NCBI GenBank assembly: GCA_916700875.1
Contig: CAKAKS010000282.1
Location: 147,001 to 211,000, forward strand
Direction: 5' to 3'
DNA from: Sebastes aleutianus
Taxonomy: Eukaryota > Chordata > Actinopteri > Perciformes > Sebastidae
DNA length: 64,000 nucleotides
Shown: piece by piece, positions 1 through 11,762 of the stretch
How the letters are laid out: each line of letters starts with the position of its first letter
How positions within the stretch are numbered: the stretch's first letter is position 1
The notes under the pieces: generated by a model
Databases searched by the model: none
Told to the model about the DNA's origin: nothing
The model's input: the letters and a program-made list of their open reading frames with translations, nothing else
Translations under genes and position numbers: made by a program

Positions 1-386
1 TTCAAAAAACATGTTTGTGAAGATGGGTGGAGTTATGTTAAGGATGGCTCCAGTGCGTCATCGAGCCGTGATTTCAACCCCGCCTAAAAAATCCTGAACA
101 CAAAACTGGCCAAAAACATTCAACGGTCTAACTCCACAATCCAGTACTACAACATTCACAGTCTTTGCAACATGTTTTCAGTCATTATTTCCAACATTTA
201 TCATGTGTTTAGAAACAAAACTCTGAAGTTCCTTCACACGGCTTTTAAGATAAACTGAACTCAAACTAATATTCATTAGAACAACTTGAAGTTGTTACTA
301 TGGTTACCTGCTGGGATGTTTGATGTGCCATTGAGAAACTGGTGTTTTCTGTGCACATGGTATAAAACAGAACTGCTTTGTCTGAT

Positions 387-2314
387 TTATGCTTCTGATT
401 CAACTGTTTCCACTGACCCATTGGAATTTCTCTGAAGATATAGCGCTCCACATTTACGCCGAAAGTGAATGAATAAAAGGCAACAAACAGCCAGCACAAC
501 TGCTGCTGTCAGTCCCAGTCCAGAGTAGAGGCCGATCCATCCCCGACTTGTTGCGTCGTGTCCCTTAGGTCCGGGCCAATTCTTCGCTGCTGTAAAGAGA
601 CCAAACAAATCTGCGTCATTCAGGTGAAGAAGCTGCTGAATTGAATCAGTTCAGAAAGTTCTCCTGTAATCAACTCACCAGTGACATTGAGGCGGCATTC
701 ACTGAAACTGACATACGGATTTATGATCACTTGGCACACGTAGACGCCCGAGTCATTAGCCCTGAGTCTGGACATGTGAAGTCTGAGTCGTCCTTCTCTG
801 AGGACGTCTTTGTCACACCGGACTCGTCCTGTAAACTGTTCATCCTGATACTCTGGGTCCTCAACACCTTTATGGAGATGAAACAGGACGGAGCGCCTGT
901 CATCAGTAAACATCTCACAATATACTATATAAGAGTCGAGGGGTCTGTTGATTAGATTTGAGAAGATCCATTCCATGGTGATGTTGTGGTTCTCCTCGGC
1001 CTCGTAGGACGTCCCGGTAAATGCTCCTGTAGAGGAGACAGAGAGGGAAAGTGAGGAGCAGACAAACTGACAACTTGAACATGTCAAACTCCATCTGTGG
1101 ACAGTTTAGTGATCACGGTCTTTTCAATTATTAGTTCAACCGATTCGTTGAATAACAGCCTGCTCCTATTTATAACAAAGCTAAATTCTTGAGTGTTTTT
1201 GGGAGGTCACAGTGACCTTTGATCACCAAAATCTAATCAGTTCATCCTCGAGTTCAAGTGGAAGTTTGTGCCAAATTTGAAGAAATTCCCTCACGGTGTT
1301 CCTGAGATATCAGGAGAATGAGATGGACCATAGACTGTGTATAAGAAGTGGACGTAGTCCCCGTGACGTCACCCATTGGTTGGTGGACTGCAGTTTTGAA
1401 GCCTCGAGTTCGGCCTTCATGGTTTTTGACCGTCGCCTTCTTGATTTTTGGGCATCTCCATTTTGGTTTTTGGCTTTTTCCATCTTGTCTTTTGGTTTTT
1501 AGCTTTCGCGACTTTGGTTTTTGGCCATTGCCTTTTTGGCTTTTTGCCGTCGCAATCTTGTTTTTTGGTATTTGGCTTTTGCCATCTTGTTTTTTGTATC
1601 TGTATGTCGCCATCGTGTTTTTTGGCAACCAGAAGTGACACGAGAGGGTGGAGCTAAGTACAACCGAACGCTGAATACGTCCTTTTTAGATTAATGTTAC
1701 AATTAACTTTAATGAACTGAAAACACACTGTGAAAGGGTTAAAGTTGTAAGACGAAAACGCGGACAACTCCCAGACCGGACAACGCCGTGGTAGCGACCT
1801 GTCAATGACAAGGTAGCCCCGCCCTAAAGCATCCCCTGCTTTATGGTCTATTTGACTCTAAATGGGATCATAATTTACTAAATGAACATCATGCTGTAGT
1901 GAAGAAGACTTGAAACTAGCGATTGAGACCATAAACTCATGTTTACAATGTTTACTGAGGTAATAAATCAAGTGAGAAGTAGACTCATTTTCTCATAGAC
2001 TTCTATACAATCAGACTTCTTTTAGCACCCAGAGGAGTCGCCCCCTGCTGGCTGTTAGAGAGATTAAGGCACTTCAACATTGGCTTCACTTTTCAGAACC
2101 GGAGGTTGCTGCCTGGGACGAACGGACAACGTGAAAACATAATGTCTCTGACCATGGCGTCATGTCGTGGAGGCACAAAAAAGTAATGCATGAAAAGTAA
2201 AAAAAGTCTGAAAGTGTATTTAGTGTTTGTGGATAATAAAGTGAAAGTAAACTAACCAGAGACACAGGAGGTCAGACTGAGGAGCAGCAGGATGCTGCAG
2301 ATCACCTTCTCCAT
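387..2314 (-). CDS. Ig V-like type I membrane protein, three coding exons
   Basis: Spliced minus-strand gene; I place coding exons at 2257-2314, 679-1026 and 387-589. All introns are phase 1 with GT/AG ends, giving about 202 residues. Exon 1 encodes a signal peptide (MEKVICSILLLLSLTSCV). Exon 2 is one V-set-like Ig domain: a DSGVYVCQV motif near its end, an RLRLHMSRL strand, and N-glycosylation sequons NIT, NDS and NVT. The usual B-strand Cys position reads NITMEW, and a Cys appears instead in VYCEMF, a substitution I recall from fish butyrophilin/B7-like proteins. Exon 3 carries a short stalk, one transmembrane helix (GLTAAVVLAVCCLLFIHF) and a short RRK tail with no ITIM or ITAM. The start is preceded by an acceptor (tttatacag) 7 nt upstream. 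Likely a cell-surface immune-type recognition protein; ligand unknown. The exact subfamily is uncertain. Confidence 0.8.
1333..1425 (+). repeat. dispersed repeat, copy 1 (matches 49552-49640)
   Basis: The block containing agaagtggacgtagtc, cgtgacgtcacccattggtt and gttttgaagcctcgagttc recurs almost word for word at 49552-49640. It lies in intron 1 of the Ig gene. I take it for a fish-wide transposon-derived sequence; the family is not named here. Confidence 0.7.
1430..1628 (+). repeat. degenerate minisatellite, gccatcttgttttttgg type
   Basis: About eight imperfect units built from ccatcttg, ttttttggt and ttggctttt. The long open frames on both strands here (Lys-rich on minus, Phe-rich on plus) are by-products of the repeat. 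It follows directly on the dispersed repeat at 1333-1425. A single related unit follows the second copy near 49635. Confidence 0.75.
1840..2120 (+). repeat. dispersed fish repeat (partner of 49205-49500)
   Basis: Contains cgccccctgctggctgttag, ggcttcacttttcag and accggaggttgctgcctgg. The reverse complement of the last part appears at about 49221-49262. Probable non-autonomous transposon sequence inside intron 1 of the Ig gene. Confidence 0.55.
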
Positions 2315-2334
2315 ATCTTCTCTGTATAAACAAA

Positions 2335-2660
2335 AGAATGAAATTCAGAGGGAAAATCATGCATAAATAAATACATACATTTAAAAATAAATATAAAATA
2401 AATAAAAATAAATGCAAGAATAAATAAATACATTTAAAAATAAATTAATAAAAATAAATACATAAATAAATGAAAGGGACAATTAAACAGAAGTAAATAA
2501 ATAAGGGAAGTAATACGAAGATAAATAATGAAGCAAATTAAAACAGAAATATAAATTTATGGCACATTTTTATCAAATAATTAATGGCTACATTAATGAC
2601 TATTTATGACATTTATTAATTTATAGTCATTTATTTATTTATTTTTGCAGGTTCTGTCCT
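2335..2660 (+). repeat. AT-rich (AATA)n dispersed element, copy 1
   Basis: Runs of aataaataaataaaa followed by a conserved end that includes caggttctgtcctcc. Related copies are at 5462-5680, 6655-6985, 16255-16400 and, reversed, near 10995-11200. The shared non-simple end shows a transposed element with an expanded A-rich core rather than independent simple repeats. Confidence 0.65.
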
Positions 2661-2782
2661 CCTAATTATGGGATATTAAGTGTAGATTGACAAGGAAAAA
2701 AATAATTCAAATGATTTCAGCATAAGGCTGAATCATCATACTTTCTGAATTCAGTGTAAGTTTTAAAACGATGAGGTCCTAC

Positions 2783-2850
2783 CTGTTCATGTTTGTGTAC
2801 TCGGTGTCTGTCAGCTGTTCCAGGGAACCACGAATTCCTCCCCATGTGCA
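2783..2850 (-). other. possible 5' noncoding exon of the Ig-like gene
   Basis: On the minus strand the sequence reads ..catgaacag then gtaggacc, a good splice donor at 2782/2781. It could splice to the acceptor just upstream of the Ig gene start (exon 2 beginning at 2321). The 5' limit is a guess. No coding potential is claimed. Confidence 0.35.
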
Positions 2851-2859
2851 TCAACGAGG

Positions 2860-5320
2860 TCGAGCAAAAGAGGTTTCCCCACTAAACAACCTTCTGGTTG
2901 CATGGCATCGATCAGATACAGGAAAGACCTGGAAAGAAAACACGTTGCTTTACTCTTTAATTCTCAATGTTATAAACGGATTATTAACTTTCCATGAATT
3001 CCAAAGATACCACATGCATATTAACAGTTATCTGTACAAACAGTGATGTTGATGTTGATGGTATTCAGATCAAAACAGGAAGTACAAAAACACACATAGC
3101 TACACAGTCGACATCAAGATCATATCTGAACGCTGCTGACAACAAAACAGGGAAATGAATGATGGCGATTCTGTGTGCAGACTGATAAGAAAGATTCTTT
3201 TCTTATTGACCTTTGAGTCAAGTTTGGAGTCACCACGCTTCGATGGTGACGTCAAAAATAGCATTCCTAAAGTGAACTAGTGATGAGTCGCCCTCACTTG
3301 CCCCCTGACCCCCACTAGGTGACTTCACGCCTGGGAAAAAAGTAAAGAAAAAAGCACAAATAAAGCGTTTTTTTACTTTAAAGCATGCAAACATGTTTTA
3401 GTAGAAACCCAAAATACAATAAGCACCTGAAAATAAGCAAAGTAAGTCCTTTTTAAACTACATTCATATTTGCATAATGATTCAAGGAGTTAAATTACTT
3501 TCTTTTTGCATTTTTTTCTGTAGCTAACTACTGAAACTACTAACAATTTTGGGCCATAAAAGGAAAGGAGTGCCCAGGCACTGCATTCACCAGGAGGCCA
3601 TCGCCATCGCAACTTCAAACTAGTGTCAAAAACTCAGTTTTCCAGACAAAATTCAGAGTATTTGCGTACTTCATCTAGACAACACAGATAATGTATTTTA
3701 ATAAAGATTGATTGCTCCATAGGTGATGTTTAAAATGCTTCATTTCCATTAACTGCAACAGTTCACGAGGAGAGAATTCAAAATACTGTCAAAAATACAG
3801 TTTTTGAGATAAAACTCTGAAATTTCCCACCCTACATCTACAATGAGCTGAGAATGATGTCATTTATTTTCATGAACATTGGAGCTTTATTTAGTGAGGA
3901 TTTGCAGTAGCTGTGTACAGTAGGCATGAAACACACTTTACACTGAAACGTTTTGATGCACTGTCAGCTCGATATGCACCAATTTTGGTTTCGATTGAGC
4001 AAAAAATGAGGGAGGAGATTTAATACGTTTTAGTGATGGATTTCATAATTCCTGCCACGTTGAGGCATGTACGGCTGATTTGTTAAGAATGTTCAAAGGT
4101 TTAAACTGTAGTTTGCTGACTGGACCAATGTGCAAAGTTTGGTTTATTTTCAGATTTCCTAGGAAGAAGAAGAAGAAGAATAAGAATATTGACTAAAACA
4201 AGAGCTTTTTCTAAGTAGCTTTAGTTAGCTCCTAGGGTGCTGTGGCTTTAGTCCAACTTCTTGCATCACATGCTTTTGCATCACTACACGAGTAACCAGA
4301 AAGGCACTGGCAGCTCAAGGTCATGTCCTATCTCGCAAAAAAGAAAACGGATCAGTGAATCACATCCGCCCAGGAGTTTTATCCATAACTCTGCTGACAA
4401 ACAAACAAAATCATGCAATGTAATAACACACATTGGTATTAATATAGTGTATACACACACATATATATAAACTCACAGGGGACTTTTTTCTGCTCTGCAT
4501 TGCCTGCTTTTACTGTTTATAGCTACTAGTACATAATAGTAAAACATGTTCTAATGATAACATATTCAATGCATGACTTTTGAGTATTTTCACAGCGTGG
4601 TATTAGTACTTTTAAATAAATAAATGAGCTGAATTCTTCTACTTCCTCTATACAGTAATGATCTATTTTGTCTCAGGATCAATAAACACTACATCATAAC
4701 TGATGTATTTATGACACTGAAACCTCAGGAGATGCGTTTAAAGTCCTGACTGTGTTTGTTATTGGAAGCTTTGAAGACTTAAGGGACCCACATCATCACT
4801 GCAGCTTCATTTCCTTGTTGCGCACTTGATAAACAGACCTCCTCTTTTTCTGTGAGGAAAACACGCAGCAACTAATATCAACGACAAAGCGTTAAAACAA
4901 AGTACAAACTATGAGTTCTGTCAACTGAAAATCACAATACATCTGAAGATCAAATCCTGCAGGAGGTTGGCCGGTTTATCTGATGTGTTTGTCTGTTTGT
5001 CAGCCACGTGTTGACAGCAGTAAATACCGGCTAACACAGTTTAAATACACAGTTAAAACACAAAAGGTGAATCTTACAGGATGTTTTAGCTACTTATGTG
5101 TTAGAAGACGAGCGAGCAGCTCTCTCTCTGTGTGTCTATCACAGGGGCTCTTTTCTGTTGTGTCAGATGGGCGTTACATTCAACAAACGAGGGTACTTTC
5201 TCAAATAATTTGGCATCTGGCCAGTAAACTGCAGTGAGTCATGTAGTCATGTGTCCTGACATCCTGTTATGGCTACTGTTGCCATCTAGTGTCTGACAGC
5301 CAGAGAGCCAGTAGAGGCTG
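2860..5320. other. no gene recognised
   Basis: AT-rich sequence without a convincing exon on either strand. The stretch 4790-4870, read on minus, has an acceptor-like cctcacag followed by agaggaggtctg; it might belong to a 5' exon of an immune-type gene but cannot be supported. Short (GAA)n at 4168-4180 and a short (CA)/(TA) run near 4450. Confidence 0.5.
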
Positions 5321-5324
5321 ATTG

Positions 5325-5473
5325 ATTGATCAATAATTCCACCATTTCACATAGAGTAAAAATATTGTAAAAATAATGATTTAATTAATAATTACCAACA
5401 ATATACATAGAGTACAAATATTATAAAGATAATGATTTGATTAATAATTACCACCACTGCACATAGAGTAAAA
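5325..5473 (+). repeat. 56-bp tandem repeat, about 2.6 copies
   Basis: Successive copies of taataattaccaac, catagagtacaaatatt and ataatgatttgat. Copies differ by a few bases. It runs directly into an AATA-rich stretch. Confidence 0.8.
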
Positions 5474-5680
5474 AAATAAATAAAAAATGTTAAATTAATT
5501 AATAAATACACGCATTTAAAAATAAATATAAAACGAATTAATGAATTGATAAACAAGAAATGCAAAAATAAATAAATTTAAAAATGAATACAAATAAATG
5601 CATAAATAAATAAAAGAGAAATAATACAAGGATAAATTAATAAAGAAGCAAATTAAAACAGAATAATTAATATTATATTT
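5462..5680 (+). repeat. AT-rich (AATA)n element, copy 2
   Basis: aataaataaat and aaatacacgcatttaaaa tracts of the same kind as 2335-2660. No coding content. Confidence 0.55.
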
Positions 5681-5689
5681 GCTGTATCC

Positions 5690-5870
5690 TACGTCCTCTG
5701 GATCATACATTTCCCATAATGCATTTCATTATAGAAAAGACATTTTTATTTATTTATTTATTTTTTTATTCCAGAGCCACAGAAGACATAAGATCTATAA
5801 GCATTACAGGATGAGTAGTACTCCTCTTGACGAGTAAACTAAACTTCCTTCAGTGTGATTTTAATATCAC
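5690..5870 (+). repeat. dispersed repeat shared with 44810-45065
   Basis: Shared words include ccagagccacagaagacat, caggatgagt and gacgagtaaact, in the same order at both sites. Copies lie upstream of receptor gene 1 and near the first exon of receptor gene 7. Function unknown; transposon-derived or an old duplicate of receptor flanking DNA. Confidence 0.6.
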
Positions 5871-6235
5871 ACACAGGTGGGATATGAAAAGTGACTTTTA
5901 TTGATATTTAATCATAATAAAGTTGACATTGATTATTAGATAGAATGACTCAGACTTTTAGATCCGAAAATATCATTTTTTGAGATAAATCTAGAGATAA
6001 ATGTTAACATGACATCTAGTGGTCTTTTTCAGTACTACAAGTTTAATAGCAGCTTTTTCCCTCAGAACAATTAGTCAAATCCTTAATATAATATCCTTAA
6101 ATATGTTCAACAAAGAGGCAAAACAAACGGATAAATATTAGACGTACAGCTCGATGGTTTCATTAGAATTAATATTAGTTTTCCAACAACGTAATCTTTT
6201 ATCTGCAGGCTCATATTTGAATGAAGCAACACAGA

Positions 6236-6345
6236 CAGGAGCTCTGGGCTAAATCACTTTATTTGATTTGAATACACACCAGTCATTGCTCACATAAAAG
6301 GGATTTGAATTCTGTCAATTGTTCATTTTAATGGACAAATACAAT
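6236..6345 (+). promoter_or_regulatory. conserved receptor-upstream block, copy 1
   Basis: Contains gctctgggctaa, then tttgatttgaatacacacca, then atttgaattctgtca and tgttcattttaatgga. The copy at 46725-46815 upstream of receptor 8 shares the first, second and third words in order, so this is homology, not chance. It lies about 3.1 kb upstream of receptor 1 exon 1. A regulatory role is inferred from repeated association with receptor genes. Confidence 0.5.
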
Positions 6346-6654
6346 GCATTACATTTGCATTGTGAAAGTGGAAACTTGCATAGATGTCAGCTCAAATAAA
6401 TCATCAGTGATTTATTTAGTCTTCTGTTTAGTTTTTTTAAATTTGTATTCATTTATGTATTTATTTTGAATTGTGTATATTTATTTATGTATTTATGCAT
6501 TTACACCATGACACATGTTGAGTGACAGCCCTTCATTTGCATAATGAGGAAGAAATGCATAAAGAAATGTAAAAAGAGATGTGAGAAGAAATTTATAAAG
6601 AAAAGATTACAGACATAAATAAGTTTAGGGAAATAAAAAAAAGAGTGAAATGTA

Positions 6655-6985
6655 AAGGGAAAAATTATGTTGAAAAATAAATAAATAAATGCATAAACAC
6701 ATGAATAAATGCATACAATTGAAAATAAATATAAAATAGATCAAAATAAATAAAAAAATAAATAAAAAATGAATGCAGAAATAATTAAATCCATTTAAAA
6801 ATAAATAAAAATAAATACTTAAATAAATAAAAGGGACAATTTAACAGAAGAGTAAATAAATAAGGGAATTAATACAAAGATAAATAAATAATGAAACAAA
6901 TTTTATTTTTGCTACATTTAATGACGTATTTATGTATTTATTGAGTCATTAATTTATTTATTTAAATTTTGGAAGGTTCTGTCCT
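6655..6985 (+). repeat. AT-rich (AATA)n element, copy 3
   Basis: Same structure as 2335-2660: AATA tracts, then tgctacatttaatgacgtat and aggttctgtcctcc at the end. The 6530-6655 leader (gaagaaatgcataaagaaat) also resembles 11100-11200. Confidence 0.65.
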
Positions 6986-7663
6986 CCATACTGCTACACC
7001 TACTATGTGGCAAAAGTGAAATCAAAACTTAAGCAACACGTTCTAACACTTTGTAAAACTGAATGAAACACAAACAAAAAGGCTTCTTTAAGTTTAGCCA
7101 ACAAAACCACTTAGTTAAGTTTAGGGAAAAACATTGTGTTTTGTCTCAAAATAACTGTTTCAAAAGTGAAAGTAAAACTTAACGCTTGTGAACACAAAGA
7201 AGGGAAAAGTGGAGGAAGGCAGGTACAGATAAGAGTCCAGAGTCAGATAACAGGGAACAATGACAAAGGGCCGGTTATATACTGCAGGGCTGACGAGGGA
7301 AAGTGGGAACAGGTGAGCAGGTGAATGAGAGAGTCAGGAGAAAACTCTGAGGACATCTGGTGGATGGATGGAGAATGGCAAGTCCAGAGAGTTCCTTGGA
7401 AATGCATGGTGGGCCTGGGGGAAGTGAGACTTGCCTGGAGAATGAGTAAAATAATAACATGGTCACATGGTCTCAATGTGCCTTAAGGTGGTGCTTTTAT
7501 CAATATTCCGACAGGTGACAGGAATCAGAATAAAAGTGTGAAATTAGAGGCTAAAATAAAGGTTGTCACCTCAGTTGGAGTGCCCACAGCACATGGAAAG
7601 AACATTTCCCTTCAGCACAACATTATATTATTAGTATAATGATTAATACTGGTTTTGTGCGGT

Positions 7664-8605
7664 GAAGAAAGTTTGTTAATGTGGGATGAAACCGGATCAC
7701 CCGGAGTAAACCCATAACACATTTATTAACATGTTTTTAAGAAAGTTTGTTGCTGTGGGAGGAAACCGGAGCACCCTAAGTAAACCCATAACAAATTAAC
7801 ACTATTTTAAGAAAGTTTGGTGGTGTGGGAAGAAACCAGAGCACCCGGAGTAAACCCATAACAAATTAACATTTTTTAAGAAAGTTTGCTGGTGTGGGAG
7901 GAAACCGGATCACCTGGAGTAAACCCATAACAAATTAACAATTTTTAAGAAAGTTTGCTGGTGTGGGAGGAAACCAGAGCACCCAAGGTAAACCCATGAC
8001 AAATTAACACTATTTTAAGAAAGTTTATTGGTGTGGGAGGAAACTGGATCACCCGGAGTAAACCCATAACAAATTCACATTTTTTAAGAAAGTTTGCGGG
8101 TGTGGGAGGAAACCGGATCACCCGGAGTAGACCCATAACAAATTAACACTATTTTAAGAATGTTTGCTGGTGTGGAAGGAAACCAGAGCACCCAAAGTAA
8201 ACCCATAACAATTTAACACTATTTTAAGAATGTTTGCTGGTGTGGAAGGAAACCGGAGCACCCGAAGTAAACCTGAAACAAATTAATTAACATTTTTTAA
8301 AGAAAGTTTGTTGGTGTGGGAGGAAACCGGAGCACCCGGAGTAATCCCATAACAAATTTATTAACATTTCTTTAAGAACGTTTGTTGGTGTGGGAGGAAA
8401 CCGGAGCACCGGAGTAAACCCATAACAAATTTAACACTATTTTAAGAATGTTTGCTGGTGTGGAAGGAAAACGGAGCACCCGGAGTAAACCCATAACAAA
8501 TTAATTAACATTTTTTTAAGGAAAGTTTGTTGGTGTGGGAGGAAACCGGAGCACCGGAGTAAACCCATAACAAATTTATTAACATTTTTTAAGAAAGTTT
8601 GTTGA
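7664..8605 (+). repeat. minisatellite, 68-75 bp unit, about 13 copies
   Basis: Unit contains aagaaagtttg, gtgtgggaggaaaccgga, gcacccggagtaaaccca and taacaaattaac. Copies vary by point changes and small indels in the T run. The core gtgggaggaaaccgga plus acccggag matches part of the dispersed element at 58498-58545, so the array probably grew from a fragment of that element. Confidence 0.9.
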
Positions 8606-9390
8606 CCCCAACAGTTGCAACATGTTAAAAATACATAAAATTTCACCAATTCACTTTTGCTTTTTGTCTCAATGTGAGTATAGTACTCTATTGTTTTACA
8701 ATAATATTATAGTATTATTTATTAATTTTGTAATATTTATCAAATAACTTATTAAGTTTCGTTTGTTTATGTGTATAGGACATACAGAATGCTTACTCTG
8801 AGTCAATGTGCACAATGTCCATATTTCTGTGTTTCAGTGTTACAATTTGTACTTTTAGATGATTTATTCACTGTATGACAAACAATAATTGCTTAGTATT
8901 TGCTAATGGACCATTACAATAATAAGATTCCATTAATATGAAATAATTAAATTAAATGATGTTAGTCTTTTTAAACGGTTATAGCACTTTTCCAAACCAT
9001 GCCAATGCCATATGCTTGTGTTTGTAGAAAAACAGAACTGGTGTGTCGACACTGCTACTGTTTGTAAATGTTATAAAGTAGAACTTCTGGTGAAAAGTTG
9101 TTCGCTTTCATTAAAAAATGACCATCTTTGAAGCTTTTGTGTGTCTCCGTGTCTCCGTGTCTCTGTGTCTCTGTGTGGTGTTAATGTCTAGGATGAATGA
9201 TCTATATTTGGATATCATACAGTCGTACAGCCCGTGGAAGGAAAAGCAGAACTGGACATTTGCCTACTGAGGTTTACAGTATAAAGTTTCAAAAGATAAA
9301 CATAAATATGATATCTGTAATGACTTAATGACATGCAAAAGAAAGTTCATCTTCATATGTAAATGCACACCAAACGCATGCACTCGCACA
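8606..9390. other. no gene recognised; receptor 1 upstream region
   Basis: AT-rich DNA with a short array of gtctccgt/gtctctgt near 9143-9175. No open frame of interest. The last 150 bases may hold distal promoter sequence of receptor 1. Confidence 0.5.
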
Positions 9391-9394
9391 CAAG

Positions 9395-9474
9395 CCTCTA
9401 TATATATAGAGCGAGAGGGGAATCCAGTTTGGAGACACAGCAGACAGAAGATCAACAAGAAACGCTACTGAAAA
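9395..9474 (+). promoter_or_regulatory. receptor 1 promoter and noncoding first exon
   Basis: TATA-like ctatatatataga at about 9398-9411. A leader follows containing cagacagaagatcaa and ending at a strong donor, gaaaa|gtgagt (9474/9475). It is homologous to first exons of the other receptors (cagaagatcagaaa in genes 2 and 3). The intron to the acceptor at 9696 is only 222 bp, the shortest in the cluster. Confidence 0.65.
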
Positions 9475-9698
9475 GTGAGTTTTTTTAAAAACGTATTGTT
9501 TCTTTGTGTCTGTAAAAGAAAAAGAAAATCATAATATTACACTTATATTTACATAATTTAGCAGCATTAAGACTCTTTCTCGTGTCATTTAATATCACTT
9601 TGAGCTGTCACTTTATGATGTCTCATCTATTTTGGCATTTTGTCCTCATCCATTTCTATTTTTTGTCTCCTCTCCTCCTCATAACACCTGAAACAGTT

Positions 9699-10595
9699 AT
9701 GTCCTCCAACTCCTCGTCCTCCTCTAACGCCTCCTCCTCTAATTCCTCCTTCTATGCCAACTGCTTTAACTACAGACCCAGCGTTTTCATCTTCACCACC
9801 TTCTCCGTCACCAACATCCTCCTCCTCCTCCCTCTCTGCGTCCTCGTCCTCTACCTGGGTGTCCAACGATGGCGGCGACAGCGCTCCACCACAGCAAGTC
9901 ACTCTGACATTTTCACCTACAACATGGTCACCATGGAGGCGGCCGGCATCCTTGGGTGCGGCCTCTACTGTTACGGCGACTTCGTTGACGTGCCCTTGCT
10001 GATGACGGTGGGTGTATTCTTTTTCTCGGCCACCTCGAACGGACAGATTCCCTTTCACATCCTCACCTGTGTGGAGCGCCACCTGGCTGTTGTCCATCCA
10101 ATCACCTACCAGGGGCTGAGGGAGAGGGGCGGGGTCAGAATCAGAAACGTCACCATCGGGTGCGTTTGGCTGTTTTCTTTTGGATTGTTTTGTATAGCCA
10201 TCATCAGTAACAGCACCGTCCCATTTATTTGTGTCACGGTCGTCTCCATAGTCGTCGTTATTTTCTCTAGCGTCTCCGTTCTACGCGCTCTGATTCGTCC
10301 AGGGCCAGGGAAAGGGGGCGGGAACAGGGAGAGGGTCGACCAATCCAAGAAGAGGGTGTTTCACATCATCATGACCATCACGGGAGCTCTGTTGTTCAGG
10401 TTTGGGGGACAACTGTTTGTTCTTTCAGTTTACGCCTTCTTGGCGGTGAGCGAGCGTGTCAAGTGTGGGGTGGTGATGTCAGGAGTCTGGTTCGGTCTGC
10501 CCAGCAGTCTGGTATTACCTCTGCTGTTCCTCCACAGAGCAAGAAAACTACTGTGTTGTAGGAACAACACTGAATCAGGACCAGGATCACAGTAG
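9699..10595 (+). CDS. receptor 1: divergent rhodopsin-like 7TM receptor
   Basis: 298 residues in one exon. The start chosen lies 2 nt after an acceptor (cctgaaacag|ttATG), as in receptors 2 and 3. The frame is open 39 codons further upstream, but that part is intron. The N-terminus is Ser/Asn-rich with sequons at N4, N10 and N15, then Cys22 before TM1 (about 28-54). TM3 ends in ERH (126-128) followed by AVVHPITY. ICL3 has LIRPGPGKGGG (198-208) and RVDQSK. TM7 starts after Cys256 and carries LPSSLVLPLLFLHRA in place of NPxxY; the tail has CC at 286-287, possible palmitoylation sites. There is no TM3 Cys and no CWxP. A poly(A) signal AATAAA is at 10858-10863. Probably a plasma-membrane chemosensory or orphan receptor; ligand unknown. 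Confidence 0.85.
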   Translation: MSSNSSSSSNASSSNSSFYANCFNYRPSVFIFTTFSVTNILLLLPLCVLVLYLGVQRWRRQRSTTASHSDIFTYNMVTMEAAGILGCGLYCYGDFVDVPLLMTVGVFFFSATSNGQIPFHILTCVERHLAVVHPITYQGLRERGGVRIRNVTIGCVWLFSFGLFCIAIISNSTVPFICVTVVSIVVVIFSSVSVLRALIRPGPGKGGGNRERVDQSKKRVFHIIMTITGALLFRFGGQLFVLSVYAFLAVSERVKCGVVMSGVWFGLPSSLVLPLLFLHRARKLLCCRNNTESGPGSQ

Positions 10596-10994
10596 AGCAT
10601 CCTAAGTTTGAACATATTCTTTTAAAATAATATTTACTACAAGGAACTTTCATTTTGTGTTGATTTTGGCAGTCCTTGTGGACAAAAGCGGTAGTGTTTC
10701 ATAGCACCAAGGTCTGACAGTCTGCCCCGCTCAGTCCTGGTTCTGGTTCTCCCGGGCCTCCCTTCTGTCCACTGATGACAAGCATTAAGAATAACTATAT
10801 AGAAATATCCAATCTTCTCGCTCATGGTCTCGTTTACTTATGTAGGTCATATAGAGCAATAAATTGAGACTGTTTCAAAACCAGTTAAAAGTTCCTCACA
10901 GCAACTTTAAAATTTTACTCTCCCTAAACTTGTACACACACAGTGTAATCAGGTTTTATATAATATGAATGGTTGCGAGTCTGTTGTTTCTTAT

Positions 10995-11200
10995 GGAACC
11001 TGACAAAATAAAAAAATATATATATTTTTTATATTTGCATTTTCTTTTAAAATGTATTTATTAATTTTTGCATTTATTTTCTATTTATTTATGTATTTCT
11101 GCATTTTTCTGTAATTAATTTCATATAAAGAAATATGTAAAGAAATGTATGAAGAAAAGAATACAGAAATAAATAAGGGGTGAAGTGCAAAGGGAAATCA
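10995..11200 (-). repeat. AT-rich element, reversed copy
   Basis: Starts with ggaacctgacaaaataaaaa, similar to the reverse complement of the aggttctgtcctcc end seen in the other copies. It continues with A/T-rich tracts and gaagaaaagaatacagaaat. Confidence 0.45.
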
Positions 11201-11761
11201 TGTTTATGTCACAGATATCTATCTATGTAATGTTTATAGATGTTTAACAAATAACTAATTTCTTTAAGGTTTACAAATATTTCGTAATCATTAACAAATA
11301 CTTATACATATAGTATATAAAATGTTATAATGTGTCCAGCAATAAACTGTTAAAATACATAAAATATAGCATTACTGATAATTAGTAAACATTATTAATT
11401 ATAATTTCATAGTTTGTTAACAGTAAAATAACTATTAACTAAGTTTAATAACCATTTATAGATGATGGTTAATACAAAGTGTTGCCTAAAAGGCCTTTAA
11501 TTGATTGAATAAACGTTATTAATGATGAATATGTTTGTGTGCAGTCTGTGTCTCTATGATTTATGATTATAGAGGAAGATTACAGTGATGTGTTCTCACT
11601 GTGCTGAAGTGTCTTTGAGCAAGGCAGTGGAATGGTGATATTCTGCATGTGTGAAGGAGACAGATGATAAACTGCAGCCTAAAGCTGCAAATCAAAAGCA
11701 ATGCAAAGTTAATGAGCAATACTTATACTGGTTATATAACATGCAAAACACTCACACAAAT

Positions 11762-11762
<1 letters not shown>

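Noticed and set aside
1254..1628. Lys/Gln-rich minus-strand frame of 124 codons
   Set aside because: Encoded by the ccatcttgttttttgg minisatellite within the Ig gene intron.
7664..8605. Regularly spaced repeat resembling a CRISPR array
   Set aside because: The whole unit repeats with no unique spacers, and the host is a vertebrate.
9582..9698. Upstream ATG extending receptor 1 by 39 residues
   Set aside because: It lies inside the predicted 5' UTR intron; relatives start 2-18 nt after an acceptor.
9627..10097. 156-codon antisense frame across receptor 1, and similar ones across 29628-30092, 32466-32876, 39357-39725 and 47584-48177
   Set aside because: Shadows of receptor codon use; acidic low-complexity translations with no splice context.
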